A stretch of 54,935 bases of DNA. Origin: Rhodocyclaceae bacterium UBA2346. Its GTDB lineage: Bacteria; Pseudomonadota; Gammaproteobacteria; Burkholderiales; Rhodocyclaceae. The notes below the pieces were generated by a model. That model saw only the letters and a program-made list of their open reading frames with translations, searched no databases and had not been told where the DNA came from. This document shows, in pieces, positions 48,106 through 54,935 of the stretch. Position 1 is the stretch's first letter. The number at the start of each line of letters is the position of its first letter. The position numbers were made by a program, and so were the translations under genes. The DNA lies in NCBI GenBank assembly GCA_002344625.1, contig DDUE01000048.1, positions 1 through 54,935 on the forward strand, given 5' to 3'.

Positions 48106-50904
48106 TCAGCCTTCCAGTTCCTTCAGCAAAGCGCGAGCACGCTCGAGCTCTGAAAAAATCTCGTCATCGCCCAGTGCCGCACGCAATTCCGCCAATGCTT
48201 CCTGGCGATTCCCCAGCTTCGCCAGGGCCACGGCGAGGTGGTAACGAATCTCGCTATTGGAAGGCGCGCGCAAACGCGCATCACGGAGGTGACGTAGGCC
48301 CTCGTCATAGGCACCAGTCTCTACCAGCAACCACCCCAGGGTGTCGGCCACCAAAGGATTGGCAGGCGCGAGCGCGAGCGCCCGGCGGGCCACGGCCAAG
48401 GCTCCGGACGCATCGTTCAGGCGGGAAAGGACATTGGCGAGATTGTTCAACTCGCTCCCGCTACCCATGCCATGCTCGTCCAGCCGCAGATAGATGTCAC
48501 GAGCGGACGCCCAGTCTTCCGACTGGACGAACAAACCCGCCAGCAGGTTCAGAGCGTCCCTGTCATCCGGATACTGCGAAAGCCAGGCTTGGGCGGCATC
48601 CACCGCACGAGCAGGCTTGCCATTCGCCACCCAAATACTGGCCCGACGCACCAGAAGCGCCGTCGACGGTGCGGCGTCGAACGCTTCTGCGAGGCGTGCC
48701 TCGGCAGCAGCAGCATCGCCAGCGGCAAGGGCGAGTTCGGCCGACAAGCGGAAGGCTTCCGCCGACTTCGGTTGCAACGCGAACAGTGAGTCGATGAAAC
48801 CCTTCGCCAGATCCGGACGTTTCTGGGCCAGAGCGATCTCGGCCGCAAGCGCCAGGGCCATCAGGTCGTCGGGCTTGCCGGTCAGGGCCTTGTGCGCAGA
48901 GTAGGCCGCCTCGTCGAGAAAACCAGCCGCAAGTTGCAGGCGGGCGATACCGGCCAGTCTTTCGGTATTGAACTCGGCAAGGCGCGTCGCGTCGCGAAGA
49001 CTGCCCGCAGCGGCCTTGCCGTCTCCAGCGGCGAGGAGTGCACGCGCCTGCGCCATCACCACGTCGATATTGCCCGGATGGCGCAGGAGTGCATCTCGGA
49101 CAACTGCCACCGCCTTGGACGGATCTCCACCGGCCAGTTGGGCATCCGTCAGCGCGAGCGCGATTCTGAGGCTGCCCGGATGCGCAGCCGACGCCTTTTC
49201 GAGCGCCATCAAACTTTCGGCGAGGCGGCCAGCACGCAACTCAAGGAGGCCCAGTTCGTACAGCGCAGCCTCATGATTGCGATCCTTCTCGAGTATCGTC
49301 GCCAGTGCTTTCCGGGCGTCGTCGAAGCGCCCCTGCGCGACGTCCAGCCTCACCAGGTTGAAGCGGGCAGCCTCCATCCGCGCGTCGAGCTCCAGCGCTT
49401 TCCGGTAGAACGCGCGGGCACCGTCCAGATCGCCGGTCGCCCCGAGCAGTACGCCCACCAAGTTATGGGCATCCGCGCGCTGGGGGGTAGCTTCGAGTTG
49501 CCGGCGTGCAAGTGCCAGTGCCTTGCCGCTGTCACCACGGCGCATGTACAGGGTGGTCAAGGTCGACACCAGCCTCGGATCCAGGTGCTTGGGATCCAGC
49601 GATTTTTCGAGACTCGCTATCGCCTTCCCCGTATCACCGGCCGCCAACTGGCCGAAGCCCAGCGCTGCTTGCGTGCCCGGACTTCCTCCACCAACCGTAT
49701 TCGCCCGCTCGAAGTAGTCGACCGCCTGGGTCGCACGCCCCTGTGCAAGCGACACCCTGCCCAGCAGCGACAACGAGGCCGCATCGCGGGGTTGTCGGCG
49801 AACCAGCTCCTCGAGGATGCCACGCGCCTGACTGTAGTCTCCGGCATCCACCAAAATGGCCGCCAGCAGCCTGCGCGCACCTTGGTTGTTCGGAAAGCGC
49901 GTGGCCAGCATGTTGAGATAGCCGCGCGCCTTTTCCATGTTGCCCATGGCATGGTGCGACAGCGCACCCAGCATGAGAAACACTTCGCGACCGGCAATCC
50001 AGTCCCGACCCAGAATGTCCACCAGTCGGGTTACCTCGGCCAGATGCTCGCGTGCTGCGGCAGCGTCGCCAGCTTGCTCAGCAAGCAAGGCACGCAGATA
50101 GGTCGCACGCGCATCCTGCACGCCGGCCTGGCCGAGGTAGTCGACATCCGCACGCGCCTCGTCGAACCGCCCGAGATCGAGCAGCAGACCGGCCCGCGTC
50201 ACACGGGCATCCACGTATCCGGGATTCAGCTCGACGGTATGCGCGTAGTGCGCGAGCGCAGCCGCCAGATCGCCCCGGGCATGCGCGACCCGTGCCAATG
50301 CATCCCAGGTGGACGGGTCGCCGGGCTGCAGCTCGGTCGCCCTGCGCGCCCGAGCTTCGGCTTCGTCCAGGCGACCCGTACCGATCAGGAGAGGCACCTC
50401 TTCCATCAGCGGCAGCAGCGCATCCGGCCGGATTGCGCGGGCGGCCTCGAAACTGTCACCGGACTCGGTGCGCCGGTTCAGCATCGCGAACGCGACACCA
50501 CGCAGCGCCAGCAGATCCGCTTTCACGGATGCCGGGAGCCCATCCGGGCTGAACTGATCGACGACCACCTGGGCATTGCCACGGGCAATCTGGATACGGG
50601 CCATCGGAATGACGACTTCCGAGCGATCCACACCGAGCCTGAGCGCATCGCCGAAGGCGATCTCGGCCGGACCCAGGTCGCCGTCATCAAAATAGAGGCG
50701 TGCCAGCAGCAATTGCGCGGCGAGCATGCCGCGGTCCTGCTGCAACGCGTTCTTCAGCTGAATCGCGGCACCAGCGGTATCGCCCTGGTGGAATCGCGCG
50801 AGCCCATCTTCGTAGTAGCGTGCCGCCGCTGCACCATCGGCGAGCACTGCATGCGGCGGTGCCATCAGCGCAAGCAGAATCAGTTTGAAAGCCAGGACTC
50901 GCAT
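48106..50904 (-). CDS. prsT: PEP-CTERM system TPR-repeat protein PrsT
   Basis: 932-residue exported protein, almost entirely TPR units (more than 20 by eye, e.g. AQGRATQAVDYFERANTVGG and GDLDGARAFYRKALELDARM). It starts with a signal peptide (MRVLAFKLILLALMAPPHAV). Length and composition match the PrsT lipoprotein-like TPR family of PEP-CTERM/exosortase loci, here without a lipobox. The start at 50904 was chosen for the signal peptide; a longer frame exists. It is probably involved in assembling or exporting exopolysaccharide with sorted proteins. It lies 131 nt upstream of the surface protein gene on the same strand, but that gene has its own promoter. Confidence 0.9.
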   Translation of the reverse strand: MRVLAFKLILLALMAPPHAVLADGAAAARYYEDGLARFHQGDTAGAAIQLKNALQQDRGMLAAQLLLARLYFDDGDLGPAEIAFGDALRLGVDRSEVVIPMARIQIARGNAQVVVDQFSPDGLPASVKADLLALRGVAFAMLNRRTESGDSFEAARAIRPDALLPLMEEVPLLIGTGRLDEAEARARRATELQPGDPSTWDALARVAHARGDLAAALAHYAHTVELNPGYVDARVTRAGLLLDLGRFDEARADVDYLGQAGVQDARATYLRALLAEQAGDAAAAREHLAEVTRLVDILGRDWIAGREVFLMLGALSHHAMGNMEKARGYLNMLATRFPNNQGARRLLAAILVDAGDYSQARGILEELVRRQPRDAASLSLLGRVSLAQGRATQAVDYFERANTVGGGSPGTQAALGFGQLAAGDTGKAIASLEKSLDPKHLDPRLVSTLTTLYMRRGDSGKALALARRQLEATPQRADAHNLVGVLLGATGDLDGARAFYRKALELDARMEAARFNLVRLDVAQGRFDDARKALATILEKDRNHEAALYELGLLELRAGRLAESLMALEKASAAHPGSLRIALALTDAQLAGGDPSKAVAVVRDALLRHPGNIDVVMAQARALLAAGDGKAAAGSLRDATRLAEFNTERLAGIARLQLAAGFLDEAAYSAHKALTGKPDDLMALALAAEIALAQKRPDLAKGFIDSLFALQPKSAEAFRLSAELALAAGDAAAAEARLAEAFDAAPSTALLVRRASIWVANGKPARAVDAAQAWLSQYPDDRDALNLLAGLFVQSEDWASARDIYLRLDEHGMGSGSELNNLANVLSRLNDASGALAVARRALALAPANPLVADTLGWLLVETGAYDEGLRHLRDARLRAPSNSEIRYHLAVALAKLGNRQEALAELRAALGDDEIFSELERARALLKELEG

Positions 50905-51109
50905 CGGGAAACCGCCAAGAAAGGGCCAGAATGGCGCGAAGTATAGATGTCCGAAAAAAAAACGCCCCGTGACTTTCCCCCGCCCTTGCGGCATTCCACA
51001 ACGCCACGCCACCAGCCTGCAGGATAGAATCGCCTGACTTCAAGCTGGGCCGCGCGACACCGCGAATGCGCATGACGCCCGACCGCACCGGATGGATTCG
51101 GACAGACCC

Positions 51110-52015
51110 ATGCATCGCCTCGCCACCCTGATGTGCTTGTTGCTAAGCATGTCCTGCATCACCGCACTGCGGGTGGCGCATGCGCGCGAGGAGCCGGGCA
51201 CGCTGGAACGCATCGCCGAGCGCGGTGAAATCCTGCTCGGACACCGGGAATCGTCGGTACCGTTTTCCTACTATGGCGACGACGGCGAGGTGCAGGGCTA
51301 TTCGCACGAACTGGCCTTGCGCGTAACCGAAGCGATACGCGCACATCTGGAACGCCCCGACCTCGGCCTGCGCCTGGTGCCGGTAACGCCGCTGAACCGC
51401 ATCGCGCACATGCGCGCCGGCGCCATCGACCTGGAATGTGGCTCCACCACCCACAACCAGCAACGCGCCCGGCAGGTAGGCTTCTCCAACACCCTCTTCA
51501 TAATCGGCACGCGCTTGCTCACCGGCCGGCAATCCGGCATCCACGATTTTTCGGATCTGGCCGAGCGGCGGGTGGTGACCACCGCCGGGACGACTTCCGA
51601 ACGCCTGCTGCGCCAGATGCAACAGGAACGCCAGCTCACGTTCACCTTGTTGACGCGGCCGGACCATCGCGAGAGCTTCCTGACCCTGGAGCGCGGCGAG
51701 GCCGACGCCTTCATGATGGATGACGCGCTGCTGTACGGCGAACGGGCCGCGGCGCGAGAGCCTGACAGGTGGATCGTCACCGGCGCCCCGCGCTCGTTCG
51801 AAGCCTATGCATGCATGTTGCGCAAGGGCGATGCGGCGTTCAAGCGGATCGTCGACAAGGCGCTCGCCGACACCATGACCTCGGGCGGAGCCGAACGAAT
51901 CTATGCTCGATGGTTCATGTCGCCGCTACCCGACAGCGGGCTCAACCTCAGCTTCCCACTTTCGGATGCGATGCGGGCCTTGTTCCGGGCGCCCAACGAC
52001 CGACCGTTCCAGTGA
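51110..52015 (+). CDS. Periplasmic amino-acid-binding protein (glutamate/aspartate type)
   Basis: 301-residue family 3 solute-binding protein with signal peptide (MHRLATLMCLLLSMSCITAL, cut near VAHA). The stretch LECGSTTHNQQRARQVGFSN followed by TLFIIGTRLL strongly resembles the E. coli glutamate/aspartate-binding protein GltI. An ATG 6 codons upstream (51092) is a possible start. There is no permease or ATPase gene beside it, so it is an orphan binding protein that may serve a distant transporter or a sensor. It runs divergently from prsT and towards cysB. Confidence 0.88.
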   Translation: MHRLATLMCLLLSMSCITALRVAHAREEPGTLERIAERGEILLGHRESSVPFSYYGDDGEVQGYSHELALRVTEAIRAHLERPDLGLRLVPVTPLNRIAHMRAGAIDLECGSTTHNQQRARQVGFSNTLFIIGTRLLTGRQSGIHDFSDLAERRVVTTAGTTSERLLRQMQQERQLTFTLLTRPDHRESFLTLERGEADAFMMDDALLYGERAAAREPDRWIVTGAPRSFEAYACMLRKGDAAFKRIVDKALADTMTSGGAERIYARWFMSPLPDSGLNLSFPLSDAMRALFRAPNDRPFQ

Positions 52016-52035
52016 AGTCGGCCGTCCCACTCGCC

Positions 52036-52977
52036 TTATAGCGAGTAATCCTCGCCCTTGCCGGCAAGGGCGACATCGACCATGCGCCGGGTCAGATGCG
52101 GGGCGAAACCCTCGATGAAGTCGTACACATAGCCACGCAGGTAGGCGTTGCGGCGCAATCCGATACGGGTGGTGCTCGATTCGAAAAGATGGGCGGCGTC
52201 GATCATTCCGAGCTTGCGATCCTCGCCCGGATCGTAGGCCATGCGGGCCAGGATCCCGATGCCGAGGTCCATCGCGACATAGGTCTTGATCACGTCCGAA
52301 TCGATCGCAGTCAGCACGACGTTGGGCTTGAGCCCACGCCCCAGGAATGCCTTGTTGATCACGCTGCGACCGGTGAAGGCGTCGTCGTAGGTGATGATCG
52401 GGTGGCGCGCGATCGCCTCCAGGGTGAGCGGCTGGCTTGCCAGGATGGGGTGGCGCTGGCTCGCGATGACGCAGCGATTCCACTGGTGGCAAGGCAGCAT
52501 CACCAGGTCGTCGAAGTCGGCGATCGCCTCGGTCGCGATGGCCAGGTCGGCCTCGCCGGCGAGGGTCATCTCGCACACCTGGCGCGGATTGCCCTGATGA
52601 AGCTCCAGCCTGACACCGGGATAGCGCGCGAGAAAGGCCTTGATCACCGCCGGCAGCGCATAGCGCGCCTGGGTGTGGGTGGTCGCGATCGACAGCCGCC
52701 CGACCGCCTCGCGACTGAACTCGTCGCCCACCTGGCGCAGGTTGTCCATGTCGTGGAGCATGCGCTCGGCAATCGCGAGCACCTGGTGGCCGGGCTCGGT
52801 GATGTCGACCAGGCGCTTGCCATGGCGGACGAAGATCTCGACGCCGAGTTCCGACTCGAACTGGCGAATCTGCTTCGACACGCCGGGCTGCGAGGTATAC
52901 AAGGCGTCGGCCGCATCCGAAACATTGAGCCCGCGCCGGGCCACTTCATAGACGTAGCGAAGCTGCTGAAGATTCAT
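52036..52977 (-). CDS. cysB: LysR-type regulator CysB
   Basis: 313-residue LysR-family activator of sulfur assimilation. N-terminal winged helix with NLQQLRYVYEVARRGLNVSD and ALYTSQPGVSKQIRQFE, identical in pattern to CysB/Cbl. The effector domain has the CysB hallmarks ATTHTQARYALP, the sulfate/acetylserine pocket and TYDDAFTGRS. It is divergent from the sulfite reductase gene, which it probably activates. Confidence 0.95.
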   Translation of the reverse strand: MNLQQLRYVYEVARRGLNVSDAADALYTSQPGVSKQIRQFESELGVEIFVRHGKRLVDITEPGHQVLAIAERMLHDMDNLRQVGDEFSREAVGRLSIATTHTQARYALPAVIKAFLARYPGVRLELHQGNPRQVCEMTLAGEADLAIATEAIADFDDLVMLPCHQWNRCVIASQRHPILASQPLTLEAIARHPIITYDDAFTGRSVINKAFLGRGLKPNVVLTAIDSDVIKTYVAMDLGIGILARMAYDPGEDRKLGMIDAAHLFESSTTRIGLRRNAYLRGYVYDFIEGFAPHLTRRMVDVALAGKGEDYSL

Positions 52978-52990
52978 CGTCGCCAGATTT

Positions 52991-53005
52991 ATAACTGAGA
53001 GTTAT
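52991..53005. promoter_or_regulatory. Candidate CysB operator
   Basis: ATAACT-GAG-AGTTAT lies 14 nt upstream of the cysB start codon in the 129-bp gap to the sulfite reductase gene. The ATAAC/GTTAT half sites resemble CysB-binding elements. Its position fits autoregulation of cysB and/or activation of the divergent gene. Confidence 0.45.
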
Positions 53006-53106
53006 TTGAGTTTAACGCAGAACTCCTTCCCGAAACTATACCCAGCCGATACGATCCCGCAATGCACAAAGTGGGCCGAAAACGCGCTGCCCCCACGGAG
53101 AGATGG

Positions 53107-54786
53107 ATGTACCAATACGATGAATACGACCAGCGGATCGTGGATGAGCGGGTCGCCCAGTTCCGCGACCAGACCAACCGCTATCTCAGCGGCGAACTGA
53201 GCGAAGACGAGTTCCGCCCGCTGCGTCTCCAGAACGGGCTCTACGTCCAACGCTACGCGCCGATGCTGCGCATTGCGATACCGTATGGCAACCTGCGTGC
53301 CGATCAACTGCGCATGCTGGGCCACATCGCGCGCAAGTATGACCGCGGCTACGGCCATTTCAGCACGCGCCAGAACCTCCAGTTCAACTGGCCCAAGCTC
53401 GAAGACGTTCCGGACATCCTCGGCTTGCTTTCGAGCGTGCAGATGCACGCGATCCAGACTTCCGGCAACTGCATCCGCAACGTCACCGCCGACCCATTTG
53501 CCGGCGTGGCCGGCGACGAGCACATCGATCCGCGTCCGTGGTGCGAGATCGTGCGCCAATGGAGCACCTTCCACCCCGAGTTCGCGTATTTGCCGCGCAA
53601 GTTCAAGATCGCGGTCAACGGCGCCGAGCAGGATCGGGCGATCATTCGCGCCCATGACATCGGCCTGGATCTCGTCCGCGCCGCGGGGGGCGACATCGGC
53701 TTTCGGGTGCTGGTCGGAGGCGGCCTCGGACGGACGCCGATCATCGGCGAGGAAGTATCGGGCTTCGTGCCCTGGCAGCAGATTCTCAACTACTGCGAAG
53801 CCGTGCTGCGCGTGTACAACCTGCACGGGCGCCGTGACAACGCGTACAAGGCGCGCATCAAGATACTGGTCAAGGCCCTCGGCGTGGAAGAGTTCGCGCG
53901 CCAGGTCGAGGCCGAGTTCGCCCACCTGAAGGATGGCCCGTCCACCCTGACCCAAGCCGAGATCGACCGCGTCAGCAGCCGCTTCGACGACCCGGAGCTC
54001 CCCCCCGAGCCGGCCCACGACGAGGCCTACACGGCACATCTCGCCTCGGACAAGGCCTTCGCCAACTGGGTCGGGCGCAACGTGCGTGCGCACAAGGCGC
54101 AAGGCTACGCCAGCGTATTGCTGTCGCTCAAGAAGCATGGCGTCGCGCCGGGCGACATCACGGCCGAGCAGTTCGACGCGGTGGCCGATCTCGCCGACCG
54201 CCATGCCTTCGGCGAAGCGCGCAGCACCCACGAACAGAACCTGGTGCTGGCCAGCGTGCGCCAGGCGGATCTCTACGCGGTGTGGCAGCAGGCGAGCGCG
54301 GCCGGCCTGGCCACCCCCAATATCGGCTTGCTGACCGATATCATCGCCTGCCCGGGCGGCGACTTCTGTGCGCTCGCCAACGCCAAGTCCATTCCGATTG
54401 CCAACGCCATCCAGGCCCGCTTCGACGATCTCGACTACCTGCACGACATCGGCGAGATCGAAGTGAACATCTCCGGCTGTATGAACGCCTGTGGCCACCA
54501 CCACGTGGGCCATATCGGCGTGCTCGGCGTCGACAAGAACGGCTCCGAGTGGTACCAGGTCACCATCGGCGGCGAACAGGGCAATCGCGCCGCCCTGGGC
54601 AAGGTGATCGGCCCCTCGTTCGCCGCGGCCGAAATGCCGGACGTGGTCAGCTCACTGATCAATACCTACGCCGAAAACCGCCACCCCGACGAACGCTTCA
54701 TCGACACGGTGCGCCGCCTCGGCATCGAGCCGTTCAAGACCCGCGTCTATGCAGAACGCGAGCAGAGGAAACACGCCCATGTCTGA
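53107..54786 (+). CDS. cysI: Sulfite reductase (siroheme, hemoprotein subunit)
   Basis: 559-residue nitrite/sulfite reductase-family protein. The start gives MYQYDEYDQRIVDERVAQF with GGAGAG at good spacing; a longer frame is rejected. Two ferredoxin-like half domains and two siroheme/4Fe-4S domains alternate. The first siroheme half has YGHFSTRQNLQFNWPKLED and TSGNCIRNVTADP. The [4Fe-4S]-siroheme cysteines are CPGGDFC (C-x5-C) and CMNAC (C-x3-C) with NISGCMNACGHHH. Divergence from cysB and the following DUF934 gene point to assimilatory sulfite rather than nitrite reduction. The electron donor subunit is not in the window. Confidence 0.95.
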   Translation: MYQYDEYDQRIVDERVAQFRDQTNRYLSGELSEDEFRPLRLQNGLYVQRYAPMLRIAIPYGNLRADQLRMLGHIARKYDRGYGHFSTRQNLQFNWPKLEDVPDILGLLSSVQMHAIQTSGNCIRNVTADPFAGVAGDEHIDPRPWCEIVRQWSTFHPEFAYLPRKFKIAVNGAEQDRAIIRAHDIGLDLVRAAGGDIGFRVLVGGGLGRTPIIGEEVSGFVPWQQILNYCEAVLRVYNLHGRRDNAYKARIKILVKALGVEEFARQVEAEFAHLKDGPSTLTQAEIDRVSSRFDDPELPPEPAHDEAYTAHLASDKAFANWVGRNVRAHKAQGYASVLLSLKKHGVAPGDITAEQFDAVADLADRHAFGEARSTHEQNLVLASVRQADLYAVWQQASAAGLATPNIGLLTDIIACPGGDFCALANAKSIPIANAIQARFDDLDYLHDIGEIEVNISGCMNACGHHHVGHIGVLGVDKNGSEWYQVTIGGEQGNRAALGKVIGPSFAAAEMPDVVSSLINTYAENRHPDERFIDTVRRLGIEPFKTRVYAEREQRKHAHV

Positions 54787-54935
54787 AATCATCAAACACG
54801 GCGCCATCCACGCCGATGACTGGACGATCGTCCGGCCGGCCGAAGGCGAGGACGTCGCCACGCTGGAACTGCCTGCGGGCAGGGTCATCGTTCCGCTGCC
54901 CCTGTGGCTGGGCGGCGCGGGGGGTTTGCCCGCCG
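54779..54935 (+). CDS. DUF934 protein, 3' end cut by window
   Basis: The first 52 residues of a protein beginning MSEIIKHGAIHADDWTIVRP, overlapping the sulfite reductase gene by 8 nt. Small DUF934 proteins are regularly encoded right after betaproteobacterial cysI and are thought to help sulfite reduction. The rest lies outside the window. Confidence 0.8.
   Translation, partial: MSEIIKHGAIHADDWTIVRPAEGEDVATLELPAGRVIVPLPLWLGGAGGLPA

Noticed and set aside
50940..50945. TATACT on the minus strand as the prsT -10 box
   Set aside because: No acceptable -35 is found at 16-18 bp, so I do not list it as a promoter.

Overview
The window looks like chromosome from a GC-rich betaproteobacterium, most likely Rhodocyclales (Thauera, Azoarcus or Zoogloea type). 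The reasons are the pilMNOPQ-aroK-aroB-dgt-gltBD gene order, a MaoC-phosphate acetyltransferase fusion next to ackA, the CysB/sulfite reductase pair, and PEP-CTERM/PrsT genes. I saw no rRNA, tRNA, integrase or CRISPR array. The genus is an inference; no marker gene in the window settles it.

Layout. 1-2697: glmS (cut by the window edge) and glmU, amino-sugar and UDP-GlcNAc synthesis. 2888-5478: an acetyl-phosphate module (MaoC-Pta fusion plus ackA). 5570-11711: glutamate synthase gltB-gltD. 11959-19756: a tightly packed minus-strand operon running pilM-N-O-P-Q-aroK-aroB-dgt (type IV pilus assembly and secretin, shikimate enzymes, dGTPase). 19923-28100: penicillin-binding protein 1A, frataxin, LptM-like lipoprotein and lysA, an unknown small protein, dacB, a small membrane protein and ubiD.

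28101-36669 is an accessory island between ubiD and a pterin dehydratase gene. Its core is a three-gene minus-strand operon with gaps of only 3-4 nt. The genes are, in order of transcription, a deoxyribosyltransferase/TIR-like + TPR + SLOG-like protein (33864-35846), a TIR-nSTAND ATPase-coiled coil-transmembrane-WD40 protein (29693-33859) and a patatin-like phospholipase (28514-29689). The architecture is that of a bacterial conflict, probably anti-phage, system: a STAND switch with a beta-propeller sensor and up to three candidate effectors, all with their key residues visible. The island carries an IS transposase tail on one side. On the other side lies a degraded copy of the 3' end of the patatin gene. 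The WD40 block is clearly lower in GC than the rest of its own gene. This is the most interesting part of the window.

36670-52015 returns to ordinary metabolism and envelope genes. It holds a pterin-4a-carbinolamine dehydratase; a minus-strand fatty-acid oxidation cluster (acyl-CoA dehydrogenase, thiolase, FadJ-type multifunctional enzyme, thioesterase) with a PaaG-like isomerase downstream; a LysE-type exporter; an ATM1-type ABC transporter; an exosortase-sorted surface protein with a near-consensus sigma-54 promoter; the PEP-CTERM system TPR protein PrsT; and a glutamate/aspartate-type binding protein. 52036-54935 holds cysB and, divergently, the siroheme sulfite reductase gene followed by a DUF934 gene cut by the window edge. 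All functions are read from sequence motifs and remembered family features; no database search was run.
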